Positions 11,434 through 24,330 are shown, numbered from the stretch's first letter. The stretch is DNA of 64,000 nt from Buxus sempervirens (GCA_947561395.2 OX387187.1:35383829-35447828), one strand, 5' to 3'. A program made the numbers and translations. The notes: generated by a model not told the origin, from the letters alone.

Positions 11434-14258
11434 TGTCACGCCCCGAAATCCATATACTGTGTATGACTATACATGTGTAGGACCGCAGGTGACCCTGCAC
11501 GTGAGCGAAGCCAAAATTCACACATTCCAACACAAAGACTGCATTCATATTTAACAATCCAAATCCAAAGTACAGCGGAAATTAAAATTTTTTAATCCTT
11601 ACATAAACCGAATTCTAAAAGATGAAGTCACATAATCTAATACCAATGTCACAGTTTATACAACCATATAAAAGCAACTAATATTAAATTATAAATAATT
11701 CTCAATGTTCCTAAAACACTATCATGAATTTCTATGTCTCACTTTCTTCCATTTCCTCGATTCTGGTTATTTCCTGCAAAATGGAAATGGGTGAGTTTTC
11801 ACAAACCCAGTAAGTAGGGCTAATTTACCCTATATGATTAAATGCACTACATCTCTTTACCTTAATATAATTACACACAACACTATAGATATTTATAAAG
11901 ATAACCATGCTATGTTTTTCTTATGGTTTTGTTCATGACCAATAGCATACTAAATTATTTATTTTTACTAATGTGTGAACATGCTTTTCTAATAGGAATA
12001 AGACAAAAGAAAAGTTTACATAAAAATACAATTTAACAAAATCGTAGCCAGATATGAGAGATGTAATAATAATTTTAGACATTTAAGAAAAATAATAATC
12101 AAGCAAGACTATGAACATGCAAGCAAGCAAATGCAATAGCATGCAAGTAACTGGAATATAAAAAAGTTTTGTAACTTATCTCCAACAATCGTCCATTTTT
12201 AAATTAATAACAATTATACACAATTAACATGACCTGGTTCCCCAATCAAATCTAGACGGTCTTACAGTCAAGTACGCTGCTAGAACGATCCAACTTATGG
12301 CTAGGATCAAACGCCCTTGGATCCCACTTTAGCGATCAACAGGGATCAGACTTTCCCACATTCCCATGAGTACTCGTATGAGGTTTAGGATATTGCAACC
12401 CACGGGGCTCCTTGGTCCCCGACTCTTTTAATTTAAGGAACTCAAACCCTAGGAATTCCAACCTTCGAAGCAGTTGTAAATACCATGTAGGGAACCGATC
12501 ACATTAATTACCTAGGGTAGAGTACTCGACTCACCCTTTTCCAAAACACCATGGATTAGGTAAAATATTAACCACCTCCAATGGGTCTGTCAATCATCCA
12601 GCGGATTAAAGTCACGCTAGGTATACCCATGCTAAAGCATGCCAGTCTATTTAATGTTATTCCATTAATAGGATCTTAATATGATCATAGAGTTCATCAG
12701 TATATCATAAAATGAACTTCCCATTCCACATTCTACGTAACATATACGTGTTTCAAGAAATAATCTGTCCACATTACACAGATACAAATATTTAGGTGTG
12801 TAACCCAAGTATCAACTTTACAATGTCAATTCAGCAACCAACACCATTCAACGTACCTAAATTTAAATTCTAATCATGCAGATGCACCAATTTATAATTA
12901 TTCACAACAATGTGAATACCTTTACCAACACAGACGCCAAAGGTATAAAAAGAACGAACCAATCATTCTATGGTTCACTATAAAAAAATAATTATTTAAT
13001 AACCCTTGTTTAAATAATTATAAAAAAAATAATCATTCTATGGTTCCACTATAAAAAAATAATTATTTAATAACCCTTGTCCTCTCTCTTTCTGTAACTT
13101 CCCCTCTTCTCCTCCTTTCTTTTCTTTCCCTATGTTCTGGTTTTTTCTCTCTCTTACGAAAACCAAAACCAACTCAATCCCCATTGCTCCAACATTCTCT
13201 CCTTAAATCAATCTTTCTTCTCTAACCCATACGAACAAACCCAACCTTCTCTCTCTACCGCAACAATTAACCTTTCATTTACTTCTGAAATCTTCTCTCT
13301 CTTGTGGCTGTAGACAACAAAACCCAACCACTATTTTATCTTCTTGTTGTGTTGATCTAACACCAAATTGGCCTCACCAACAAAACAACCCATCTATTCC
13401 CTTATTTCCCCTCATCAATAATCCATAAAACATCATAAATGCATGGCACACGAGATGATATGCCACGAGTTTGCTCTAACGGTGGCACTACGGACCGTTG
13501 TAAAGGAGGTCCCAACTCAAGCAAAACAAAGAAAGAAAAGAATACTCACATTGTCGTTAGCTTGTTCCTGAGCATAAAAATGATTGAAAACATGTCACAA
13601 TTTACAATGTCCATGTGGCAAAGGAGGGATTCACAACTTTGTGATGTTGAGACAACTATTCATCTAAGAAAAAGGATGATCATAACCAGTGGGTGTCACT
13701 GGTTTGATCCAACTTGACAATCAAGATCACCATCAGAATCTGATGAGCTTTCAACAGTATGATAATTACAGTCTTCTTTTATAGCAAAAAAAAGGTCCAA
13801 TGGAACGGTTGATATCAAACACGACATTCATAGATTATCAGTTATTGTGCAAACATAAATTATTAGTTGTAAAATTAAGAGGTTTAATGCAACGAATCAC
13901 AAAGGAGAAATTAAACCCACTTACCTCAACACCAGAACTGAATTTCCCCCACTTTCTTCTTCTCTAAGACCTCTAGCAACAGCCTATGTCTTGCAGCCAC
14001 CAACAATGAGGATTAGGGTTGCTTTACCCTATTATTCCTTCAATAAGAAGGGTTCAATCTCAGCCATCCATTTTTTTTGATCTAGAGACATATAAAATGT
14101 GATATAGTGTATGCTCATGCACACAAATCCCATACCACATCCTCTCAGAGTGTAATAAAACAAAGACTATGAAGTCATAGTCAAACCCAAAATGTAATAA
14201 GACAAAGACTATAAGGTCTTAGTCAAAATTTCAAACCAAGCTTGACTAGGATCTTACA
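11434..14258 (-). mobile_element. Solo LTR (2825 bp), probably Ty3/gypsy, 5-bp TSD GATAT
   Basis: Bounded by TG...CA: it begins TGTCACGCCCCG and ends GGATCTTACA, and is flanked by identical GATAT at 11429-11433 and 14259-14263. Read on the minus strand it starts TGTAAGATCC and ends CGGGGCGTGACA, matching the ends of the LTRs at 16204 and 54159. A shared motif lies at about 11768-11810 on the minus strand (TACTGGGTTTGTGAAAACTC then TTTTGCAGGAAA). The other LTRs have counterparts near 19071 and 55895. There is no internal retroelement coding region, so it is a solo LTR. No host gene lies inside; open frames such as 13439-13717 are incidental. Confidence 0.85.
12961..13080. repeat. Local 70-bp duplication inside the solo LTR
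   Basis: AATCATTCTATGGTTCACTA and the A/T-rich stretch after it, up to TAACCCTTGT, occur at 12961-13009 and again at 13031-13080 with one inserted base. Confidence 0.7.
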
Positions 14259-14287
14259 GATATGCCGAGATGGAATCATCTTGCAAT

Positions 14288-14389
14288 GGATATCGTCTAC
14301 AACGGGGGTTTATACACCCCTCACATGGATGTGTGGGGCCCTCCAAATGAATGTGAAGGGGTGTATACACCACTGCTGTAGGATATGCG
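14288..14389. mobile_element. Hairpin (foldback) element, about 100 bp
   Basis: The left arm (GGATATCGTCTACAACGGGG, then TTTATACACCCCTCACAT) pairs with the reverse complement of the right arm (CGCATATCCTACAGCAGTGG, then TGTATACACCCCTTCACAT), leaving a loop of about 24 bp. The end points are approximate and the class is unknown. Confidence 0.55.
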
Positions 14390-14851
14390 AATCTTTTGTC
14401 TTGTGCATTCCATGATACCATCAATGGAACGCACAATTGCATGCATGTGACATTAGGAAAGCCTAGAACCAAAACTCAAATTGCATATTCAGTTTGGTTT
14501 GGTCCAGGTTATGCCAATTCCATTTATTTTCGTTACTTTTAATCAATAAATATAAAATAAATAAATAAATCGTAACTATCATGTATTGTCGGTCATTAGT
14601 TCAATTCTATGTATATATTATATATTATCTATTAAGAATCTATAATACTAATACATATATATTATATGGTATATATTCGGTTTGGTTCAGAACATGATAT
14701 ATGTAAGCTGGGTTTCAGTTCAATTAGGTTTAACCTAGCCTTCAACCCAAAACCGACCCTAACTAATTCGGTTTGTTACCCAACCCAAGTTGCATCCTTT
14801 CTCGACGGTTGACACAATGCTCTCGTATTGTCTTGGGTAAACAATAAAAAA

Positions 14852-14903
14852 TTTTTAAGTACATATATATATTTTTTGGGTAGAATTTTGAAGTACATAT
14901 ATA
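14852..14903 (-). repeat. Ultra-short poly(A) insertion between 18-bp direct repeats (minus orientation)
   Basis: An 18-bp direct repeat, TTTTKAAGTACATATATA with one mismatch, lies at 14852-14869 and 14886-14903. The insert between reads TTCTACCC plus six A on the minus strand. Confidence 0.5.
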
Positions 14904-16203
14904 ATGCCTTAAATATTGCTTTTATATTATTGTTAAAAGCACGCGCTCAAGTCCCTAGGAGATTTTTCGATTGTATCACACTTATCACAAGTACAGCTAA
15001 AGTAATATCGCTTATTAGGGAAAATTATGAATACAACCGTCTTTTAGAAACTTATTACATAAAAAGACGTTGAAAAGTCTTTCCTACAAAAACCACCTAC
15101 TTTTTAAAATAAATTTCAAAGTGGTTCAAAAACACTGTAGCAAATTGCAAACATCCCAAATTGCCCTTCCCTCTTCGTTCGATTGAAACACCCATCGATC
15201 GTTTTTGCAAAGCGATTAGGCATGAAACCACGAGCAACACAGTGAACCCCGGAGCGACGACGAGGCTTGTTCCCGGCATTGGGCGATGACCGTTGTCATC
15301 ACTGGCGCTTCCGATTGAGAGGGGTTGACTGACATTGTCATCTCTTTCGTCTCTCGTTTGTAGGAGATCACCGGCATTTGAGATCTGGTGGAAGCGGTTA
15401 TAGTGTGCCATTTCCTTCTATCTGTCGGAGAAGGAAACGGCGGTAGAGAGTCTTGACGAAGCACTTCAATCGGACATTTCCCTTGTTAGAGGTTGTGGAC
15501 AAATCTCCTAAAGGTAAGAACCGATTGTCCCTAATCCGTTTGCTTTTTAGGATGAAAATTTTTTGGTCTACATTTTTGTTAGGTTTCCATCCACGATGTG
15601 GTACATTTGATTTAGCTATGGATAATCTAACCTTAGTCTTTGAATTGATGCATTTCAAGTGCTTGAAGAAATTCTCGAATGAATCAGAACGTGAACACCA
15701 TGTAATTTTGGATATGGTGTTCATAATGCCCATTTTTTTTTATAAAAAAGTTCAGTTGAATGGTTGATTCGACACGCCCATTTTATCTGTATTATTTTCT
15801 TTGTGATTGCAAGGATGCTATTAATGGTATGGGAAGATATGTAACATCCTGGATTTGCAGTGTCTTACTTATTTATGTAGTCTTCCTAATTTCCCATATT
15901 TTGTTATTTGTTGTGGTTCATCTTGATTGTTTTATTTGAGTTGTCTAATTTTTGTAGCATTTTATCTGCTGTTTTATTGTGCTTTATTTCTTGCCATGAT
16001 AACTGTTGTGAATTAGCTTGGCTTTCTGTGCAAGATTGAGTTTCAATTTATTTTAGGCATATTATATTGGATTATTCAATGGTGTGATTGTATGCATTTA
16101 ATTATTTGGAATGGTGTTTTATTTTGATTTGTTTTGTATTATGCATGGTTCGGCTTGTTTTGAGTGGATCTGCTTGGTTATGTTAGGGTGAGGCTACTTA
16201 GAT
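14904..16203. other. No gene recognised; possible decayed gene leader at 15119-15513
   Basis: The part 15119-15513 is more GC-rich than its surroundings and ends CTCCTAAAG|GTAAG, a good plus-strand donor. Open frames on both strands (15097-15767) overlap and share no recognisable domain. The rest is AT-rich. It could be a 5' exon of a gene broken by the LTR at 16204, but nothing proves it. Confidence 0.25.
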
Positions 16204-17807
16204 TGTAAAACCCCGAATTTTCACCTAATAAATAAATAAATAATAAATAAAATAAAATGTGAGTTAAGTTCTAATTAAAATAAAAAGTGAAGATTTAGAG
16301 GATAATTAATCCAAATAAGTTCTAAGTTGAAAATAAAGAAAGAATTTTAATGAAATTAGCCTAAAAGAATAAAAGGGTATTTTGGTAATTTCCAAAAATT
16401 GGTAATTAGTAAATAGATCATCAAATAATAATTAGAATTAGAAAATAGAAGAAAACAAATTATTTTGACAAGTTAGAAATTAAAAGAAATTAATAAAAGC
16501 CTAAAAGTGGGAAAAAGGGGTAATTAGGAGATTTCACGTCTTAATTTGGAGAAAATAAGGTTTTAAGTGATAGAAATGTTTAATTAAATATTTTGCATGA
16601 AAATATGTTATTTTCATGAGTTTAGATAATAAGAAACTTAATTAGTATTGTTTAAGTAGAAAATAGAAGGTGGAGAAAAAGTAGGAATTAAATTAGAAGG
16701 ATTAGACATTAACTAGACCATGGTTGGGTTAGCCCAAATTAAATTAGCCAATTAGGGTTGGTTTAGGATTTTTAAAGCCTAGTATAAATAGGAGACTAAG
16801 GTTAGACAAGAGGGAATTTTCGTGGGTTTCTTATGGAGAGAAAAGAGAGGGAAGAAAGGAAAAAGGGAGGTGCTGCAGAGGTCCGACCAGCAGACTTTGA
16901 GCGACGATCCCCGGAAATCTAGTCGTTGGATCGTCATGAAATTTGGAGATTATGCTCTATACATGAGATGCTTAAATCTGAACGGTGAAGATTGGATTTG
17001 GATGAGTCTAAGGTGGTGCGAATTAACCCAGAAGTTGGTGGAAAATCGGATTTTGGAAGAAAAAGGAGTTGCAGGGATGGCCGACTAGTCAACTTCGAAC
17101 GGTGATATAAAAAGATCCAACCGTTGGAATGGGCTGAAATTTTAGGGTTTTATTCTGCTCATGGAGGACGTCAAACTGAACGGTGGAGATCAAAATTTGA
17201 GAAGTTTAGAGGGGTCCGGTCGAGCTCCAAAAACGTGCACAGAAGGTGTTCGGAAAAATGTGGGTTCATCAAAAAGGCAAGTAGCAAACACTTGAAACTG
17301 GAGGAATTGCATATTTTCTTGTGTTTTTGATGATTGATCGTATCGGTTCTTAAATTGAATTTCATTGGAAAAGTTAGATGTTTATAAAGTTTCGATTTGG
17401 TGATGTGAATCTCTTTTAAGAATCAAGAAAAATGTTGTTCATATGTGGGTTGAATTAGAAAGAAACCTTAGTTAAGTTTTAATTACCAAGATGTGAGTGG
17501 CATTGTTTTACCACCGAGGTTTTCGGATTTATTCGTATATGCATTGAATGATATCATGGTATTGAATTGCATTAATGTTGGGGTTTTCTGGGAAACACAG
17601 TTACGAAGGGTTTTAGTTACGGAGGGTTTTGGTTTTGCACAGTGAAATTGGGGATAACTGGGAAGTCATTTAGATTAAATTCAAATTTGGTTTGGATGTA
17701 TCCTGGGAATAATAGGAGGCCATATAAGTGCTCACAGACTGAAAAATTACAGCCAGAGTTGGATTTCCGGCATTAACAGAGACCTGGAAATCGAAGAGGG
17801 TTACCGC

Positions 17808-18062
17808 CTAGCTGGCGCTTACCTAGCGCCCACCTAGGAGGTGAGCGCAAAGAAAAACAGACCCAGCGCCTATCTAGCGCCCACCTCGCACCTAGCTGGC
17901 GCCTACCTCCAATTCTCGCGCTTATCTCGCGCTTTTCTCCCGCCCGTCTGGCGCTTAGCTAGCGCCCACTCGTCCACGGGTGAGCGCAAGCTAAGATTAA
18001 TCAAGGGGACCTACCACCCACCTGGCGCCCACCTGGCGCCCACCTCGGGAAGTGAGCGCCCA
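17808..18062. repeat. GC-rich GGCGCC/GAGCGC block inside the LTR
   Basis: Words such as CTGGCGCTTACCTAGCGCCC, ACCTGGCGCCCACC and GTGAGCGC recur about a dozen times in 255 bp. This is in sharp contrast to the AT-rich flanks. Confidence 0.7.
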
Positions 18063-18390
18063 GTGGTTTTTCATGCAGAATCCTAAATTTTCGGAAGAGC
18101 CAAGGGTGTTCTGGATAATAGGGGTTCTTCGACCATTCAACCCACAAATATAATTCAACATTAGAGGTAATAAATATTGCTGGTAAGAACAATGTAGATA
18201 GGTACTAGTTTTAGTACAAGCTTATGAGGTAGGTGTGGAGAAATATTTCGAGGATGCTCGGGATGTTCACATATTAGGGCTTTATTCTAGTCCTCTTGAA
18301 ACATGCATTGCTTGGTACCTGTTTTAGTTTATTGAACCCTGTTTGATGGAAAGTTTTGAATGAGGTTGTAATTATTGTTTATTTGATTTC

Positions 18391-18570
18391 TTGTGTTAGT
18401 TTCTGTTCTGGTTGGAACACTTGTGTGAGTTTCTGTTCTGGTTGGAACACTTGTGTGAGTTTCTGTTCTGGTTGGAACACTTGCGTGAGTTGATGTTCTG
18501 GTTGGAACACTTGTGTGAGTTGATGTTCTGGTTGGAACACTTGTGTGAGTGGATGTTCTGGTTGGAACAA
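18391..18570. repeat. 30-bp minisatellite, six units, inside the LTR
   Basis: Six exact-length units begin at 18391, 18421, 18451, 18481, 18511 and 18541, each containing GTTCTGGTTGGAACA. The first units have GTTTCT where the later ones have GTTGAT, so the array evolved in two halves. The 30-bp period keeps a frame open on both strands (18379-18600); neither is a gene. Confidence 0.95.
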
Positions 18571-18729
18571 TGGGTGATGTGTACTAATGCAGAGTTTTAA
18601 ACGGTTATTTATTGGTTTTGGTTTAGCTTGTCCTGGATCCAGAGTCTAAGCTTTGTAATGTGATGTATATGCTTTATTGGTGTAATGGCATGGCCATGGA
18701 GTGTTGCCACGACCGGTGTAGAGCAGCCA

Positions 18730-18845
18730 GAAACCCTGAGTAGGCCTGGTTGTCAGTGCCGATACCCGGAGTAGGCCGGCATTGGATGACGATACCCTGA
18801 GTAGGCCGTCATTTCAGAGTGTCCGATACCCTGAGTAGGCCGGAA
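18730..18845. repeat. CCTGAGTAGGCC short repeat, four copies, inside the LTR
   Basis: CCTGAGTAGGCC, once CCGGAGTAGGCC, occurs four times at roughly 30-bp spacing, each preceded by an ATACC- or AAACC-like word. Confidence 0.7.
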
Positions 18846-19378
18846 CTGTGTACATGGAGGTGTGGATGTCGCTCTGGCATGGTTGATTAACCAATCTAAG
18901 CAACTACATGACATTGACCATTCGATGTTTTATCGGTATTGTTATTGAAATATGAGTTGATAATAATAATGGGATTTGATTTAAACTTTGTAATTATCCT
19001 TGTTAATGTTGTTGGTTTAATCGTACACCTCATGACTTATCTTGTAAACATGGACTGATTTCATGCATGCACCTTGCTACTTGTTGAGATTTATTCTCAC
19101 TCCGGTTTCTCCCATTTTTCAGGTACTCTTGGTGAGGACGTCAAGTTGTGGGCCAGTTGTAGCTGGGTAGTCTATATAGATGTAGGATTGCTCATATAAT
19201 TGAAACCCTTTTTATATTATAATTGTTGATTAATAAAGAGAATTTGAATTCCAGTTTCCGCTTTTACTCTGATTATAAAGTTAGAAAAAGTTTTAAATTA
19301 TTCCATATTTTAGTTGCTTTTGTTGCTTATCATAACACCTCGGGTTTTGGGAATTGGACCCGGAACCGGGGCGTTACA

Positions 19379-20929
19379 TAGATGCTCTTTGTTTGCTCTG
19401 TGATTAGTCTCTATTATCGCTTACCTGTGCGTTAGGGCATTCATGAGCGTTGGAAGCATAAAACTTTTTCCCCTATATTCTTCCGCTCTTGTATGCCTTG
19501 TTTCTCTTGTACTTTTGGTGGTGGTGAGCTTTTTGGGAGGATTGAGAGATTGAGAGCTTGCTTTGATTATTTGTGTTTTTGGTGCTTTTTCTCCTTGATG
19601 TAAGCTTCAACATTTTCTTGGATTTATATGTAAATATGGTTAAGCAGTGAAGTGTGTTCTGCTTCACTTGATTTTTGGGGAATAGTTATAGGTTTTTCTA
19701 AAACTGGCTTTTAGTGTATTTGGAGGAAATTCCTCAATTATCTCCTTTGCTTTCTTATATATTCAAGAACCACTTATTTGGAATTTTCTTCGAATCACAT
19801 GCAAGTTCTATTTTAATTTACTTTATTTATACTACTATTGAAACAACGTAGATAAACAAAAACAAGAAGGAAAATGCTCACAATAATAGATAAGTTAGAT
19901 TTAACATAAAGCAAGATTGATGTATCCTTACTTTATTCTTACAAGACGCCAACGAGGTACGAAGCAACGGCCGCCGTTAAAACTATGCCTTGTGCAATGT
20001 CGAGAACATCTATGGTCCTCGCAAGTTCCCTTATATAGGTAGCTCTTTGAGTATAAATAATGTTTCTTTGTGAAATATGCTTGCACAGACATGGGACCCA
20101 TATCTTTTGTCATATCTGAGATAAAATTCATATTACTCTATATTTTTATTAACGTATTTTCCTCTCTTTACTATTCGGTTTATATGTTTGATTTTGACCA
20201 AGTTGATTAAGGTGCCCATGGTATAGGTTTGTGTGGGTAGATAATTGATAGCCTAAGTTGTTATTTCGAGTAGTTTATGTTAATCATGCATTTGCTCACC
20301 TTATTAAGATGTTATGTGGAGTGCAATATGCCATAACCACCCCTGGAGAATTCGTTGTTTTGCTACTTTTATATAGATGGAGAGATAGTTATAAAGTAAG
20401 ATAAGTCTGTATCATACCTTTGGGGGGGGGGGTCGTTTAGATGGATTCAATATAAATGGTAATACATAGTACGATCAATTTGTACGTGATGTCTGTAGTT
20501 TATTTGAGATATCTCCAGTGGGTTTGTCTATGAAGTACTCCCTTGTGTACGATAAGAGTGCATTACTTCCACTTACTAGTGAATTCTTCGATTGTTAGGA
20601 GGTGGCTGGTCGGCTGGAGCACATGCAGAAAGAGTTACAAATAATGAGTGATGCATATCGGAAATCCATCACTGCTATAAGAGACGCATATGGAGACTGC
20701 AATACTAGAGCTGATAAAGGTATAGGTGACTGAGATGTTATTACGTGGTTGGAATTTTTTTTGGATTGACTATGTGCGCTTGCTACTGACCAAGAGGAAT
20801 TCATTTGTGTTGCAGGTACATAAAGAGTCGCGATAGAATATATCGAATGTGAAGCAGAGCTTTATGATTGCGACTTTCGGTTACGTGTTTCCTTGTATTC
20901 ATTTATGTAATTAATGGAGCATATGTATT
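19379..20929. other. No confirmed gene; exon-like or transposase-like relic at 20470-20680
   Basis: A plus-strand frame at 20470-20733 reads YDQFVRDVCSLFEISP...KYSLVYDKSALLPL, then a TAG, then EVAGRLEHMQKELQIMSDAY. The TAG falls in TTCGATTGTTAG|GAGG and GATAAAG|GTATAG follows, so the second part also looks like an exon with splice sites. The first part faintly recalls the N-terminal region of Mutator-like transposases (inference). A G11 run lies at about 20423-20434. The rest of the stretch shows nothing. Confidence 0.3.
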
Positions 20930-23391
20930 TGTAGACACCCCAAAATTGCGCTGGGAAAATGATTAATAATTGGCAAAAATCACTCTTTCCTTTGAAACCA
21001 GTACAAAAATTCAGATTTAAGCATTTTTTTATTGTATCCGACATGAGTCATCGGATACAAGAGGACCTTTTTATATCTGACACAAGTCATCGGATACAAG
21101 CAGGTATTAATGTATCTGACGACATATGTCGGATACATATAGGTGTCCTTGTAGCCGATCTGAGTTGTCAGATAAGAGGTTTTTGCTCAAAATTAGGGTT
21201 TTCCGAGAGTTTTCACTTTTTACCATCATATCCTTCATTAAAGGAGTGAAAATCTCAGAAATAGCCTTAGGGTTAAGGTTGGTGGACTCTAGACATCATT
21301 TTGTGTCTACCATCATGCAAACCCTAACCCTAACCTTTGACTATAAATAGGAGGCTCCTCCTTAAGCAAATGGCAAAGAAGTTGGAGATTGAAGAGCTCC
21401 GAGTGAAGAAGGGAACCGCTGCCGCATTGCTTCCAGAAGCCCAGGTAAGCTTAAATCCCTCTTTATTTTTTTGTCTTTACATTCTAGGATTAGCTCTTTC
21501 TTCTACCTTTCTGTAGAATAAGGCATACTCTTTGTGTGTGAAAACCCTTCCTCTATTCAAAGTATTTCAAGACTCCCCCTAGCCGTAAAACGTGAAGGTG
21601 GGATCTAGGGGAAACGAGACTGAGGATTGATCCCTAGTGTTAGAACCCTTTTTTGAATGGCCTTTTGATTCTATGAAAACCGTTTCATAATCAAAGTACC
21701 CCAAGATTATCTCGAAGAACCATTAAACGGGGAGAGAGAACTAAGGAAAACGAGAATGGAACCGAACCCTAGGTTGTTTTAGAACCCCATTTGATTGATA
21801 TGAATGCATGCTATATGTTGTTATGTTGTTGAAGAGTGGATTTTTACACACACACATAGCACCCGTTTTTGTCAGAATCGGCTTATATTTCGGATTTATT
21901 GCATTCATTGTGATAGATCTGGAATAAATAGCCCCAAACAATTCTGGGATATTTCTTAATGGTTTTCAACATGATTTCAAGCAAGTATTGAAGTCCTCTA
22001 GGTTTAACCTCTCGGTTTTGGGCATTTTTGCTCAATTTTGGGGTTTTTGGCATATTCTCGCCAATCGGAGAGAATGGTGAGCCAAACTTGTGCCCTATTT
22101 CTTCCGAGAGGTTCACCAACACTTTTTCAAGTGGTTTTGATTTGTATTGCATGGATCGCACACACCCAATCACTGTTTTGAGTTGATTTTCTTTAAAAAG
22201 ACTTAAACTGGACAGTAGTTGTACCCCAACTTCGGATACTCGTAACTTCATTGTCCGGATGAATTTTGGAGTGATTCTAAAGCCATGGGAAAGGTGAGGT
22301 TGTCTAGTTTATGTCTGCAAAATTTCATTAATTTTTATGTAGGGGATTTTTGACACCACTCAGTCGAAGTTGATAGGTCAGTTCAGGCCAGATTGCTGAA
22401 CCGATCACTTTGACTGAGCGCCATGTGTTCGTTTTAAGTCCAATTCGAGTGATTCTTGTTTCTGTGTTTTCCTTTGGAAGTCTAATTTCAAACCCAGTTG
22501 GTTTCATAATTTTTTGATTCCACTTGTATCATGGGTGACCGATTTACTCAAAACTGCTCAACAGCACATTTCTGGGTTAATCTGTGATCCCCGGGGCCTG
22601 TTCCGGAGGTCACCCAAAGCACATCCGGATGAATTTTTGTATGAGGCTAGTTTCATTTGAAAGATGGCTCTACATACTTAATTCATGCCAAATTTCACGG
22701 ATTTATATGAAGCCAATTGTTCTAATTGAATTTCCAAAGTTTCCCACTTATCACTTTTAATTATCTCCAGCAGCAGATTTCAAAGGAGAATAACTCCTAG
22801 GATTTTAATCGGATTTGATTGAAAGTTTGCATGAGTCTTTTATTTATTATAATCTTTCAAATGGATTTGGTTTGATTCAATTTAAATTGGATTTGAATGA
22901 TTTCAAGACAAATGTCACTATCTTTTACCGAATTTTCCGGATTTGACTCAACTTGGTTTTGTGCAAATTTTGCTTTGATTTCCATCTAATGGTGATATCC
23001 TAGAAGTGATATTGACATAAAAGAGGATCTGGAATTCATGTGGATTTCTCATGTGAAAGTATCATACATTTGTTTAAACCTTTTTTTCAAGGTTTTTGAT
23101 TATTTTAGTAAACTTTCTCATTTTTTAGCATGAACAATACTTGGCAACCACCATGTGTGGATGAATGGGGGTGCCTAACACCTTCCCCCATTCATAATCT
23201 AATCCCCTTTCCCATCTCTAGATTTTATTTTCAAGTAGGGTTATTTTTACTCTAGTCTTTGCATTTTTGCTCTTTTTGATGATTTTTGGTGTCCATTTAC
23301 ACCCAAAATTGAATGGTGGCGACTCTCCCATTTTCGTTGAGCCTGTGTGATGATGAAGGGAATCATCTAGGTGATTTTTCCATGTGTCACA
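20930..23391 (+). mobile_element. LTR-like block, probable solo or truncated Ty3/gypsy LTR
   Basis: Begins TGTAGACACCCC, a common start of plant gypsy LTRs, and has a TATA box (TATAAATA, 21342-21349). It carries GGGTGCCTAACACCTTCCCC (23169 onward), typical near the 3' end of such LTRs. If it ends ...TGTGTCACA at 23391, the flanks are GTATT and ATATT, one mismatch. Alternatively the LTR ends at ...TTTACA (23301), and TGGTGGCGACTC (23314) is a primer-binding-site-like start of a truncated interior. No coding region was found. Confidence 0.6.
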
Positions 23392-23699
23392 ATATTTGGG
23401 ATTTTTGTATGGTGATTACCCCAAATGTGGTGGATTGTCAGTTTTTTGTATGGTAGTTGTGGTTTTTTCACAAATTGTAGATGTTTCTTTGAATATAAAA
23501 AAAAATTGTTCGCAACAATTGAAATGCCATAAGCGATTACGTAGTTGTCCAATTTGTCTAAACCGATTGCATGCAATTTGTCCATAACGGTTATTTCTCA
23601 TGTTTCGATTAACGGTGTGTCAATAATGTATAGACCTCCGACGATATGAACTCAGAATTTTGAATCGTGACTTAATAGATTAATCGTAAAAATATTGGT

Positions 23700-24330
23700 T
23701 AATCGAGGCGTCGTTATGATTATTCGGTAGTAATTTTATGCAATGGCCGAAGTGGTTAATCAGCACATTTCGATTAGTCGAGTGTTAATCGTGCAATGAA
23801 CTTTAGAAAAACAACTAATTGTAACTCTAATCGACAAATTATCGATGCATCTTGAAAATAGTAATTAATCGGGAAATAGATACGATTAATCGGTACTAAC
23901 TGAATGCCATGCGCCAGTTGTTCATCGGCAAGATTCGATTAATCAACGGTTAATGCTGCAATTAGCCTTAGAAAAACAACACTCTGTAATTCTAAGTGAG
24001 ACTTTCTCGATTAATCTAAAAAATAGTGGTGAATCGGGAATTAGATACGATTAATTGGTAATCGTTGAATGCAATGCGCTCAGTAGTTCATTGGCAATGT
24101 TCGATTAATCGAAGTTTAGCGTTCAATTGCCGATTAACCAACAAATCCCTAATTTTATGCTTAATTGAGTTACTTCCGATCAACGAATAGTTAAACAACT
24201 TAGCTTTGATAATCGCCAAATATAAGATTAATCAATACGTTGCCAATCATTGAAATTTTGAACAACCCTATGTAGGTTATCGGCAACTATACGATTAATC
24301 AATGTATAGCCGATCAAATGACAGCTAACC
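23700..24330. repeat. Degenerate tandem repeat, period about 166 bp, GATTAATCG-rich
   Basis: A landmark beginning GATTAATCGG (or GATTATTCGG, GATTAATTGG, GATTAATCAA) recurs at 23718, 23884, 24049 and 24226, spacings 166, 165 and 177. The first three landmarks are followed by the same phrase (tgaatgcaatgcgc-like), and between them lies a cttagaaaaacaac phrase. Units are diverged, suggesting an old satellite-like array of about four copies. Confidence 0.7.

Larger units (their letters stand above)
16204..19378 (+). mobile_element. Solo LTR (3175 bp), probably Ty3/gypsy, 5-bp TSD TAGAT
   Basis: Starts TGTAAAACCCCG and ends GGGGCGTTACA, between identical TAGAT at 16199-16203 and 19379-19383. A TATA box (TATAAATA, 16783-16790) marks the expected LTR promoter, about 580 bp in. 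Toward the 3' end, CTTGTTGAGATTTATTCTCA...TTTTTCAGG (about 19080-19122) matches the same place in the LTRs at 11434 (minus) and 54159. No gag or pol lies between the ends. Several private repeats are embedded and listed separately. LTRs of several kb are known in Del/Tekay-like gypsy elements; the lineage here is inference. Confidence 0.88.

Noticed and set aside
13439..13717. 92-residue plus-strand frame
   Set aside because: Lies inside the solo LTR at 11434-14258 and has no recognisable domain.
15097..15767. Overlapping open frames of about 100 residues on both strands
   Set aside because: Mutually overlapping, no domain, no consistent splice pattern; kept only as a possible decayed leader region.
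18379..18600. Open frames with repeated EHLCEF or VFQPEH units on both strands
   Set aside because: Direct product of a 30-bp minisatellite inside a solo LTR.
21319..21337. CCCTAACCCTAACC, telomere-like
   Set aside because: Only about two units, inside an LTR-like block and without the plant telomere TTTAGGG form repeated; chance is likely.
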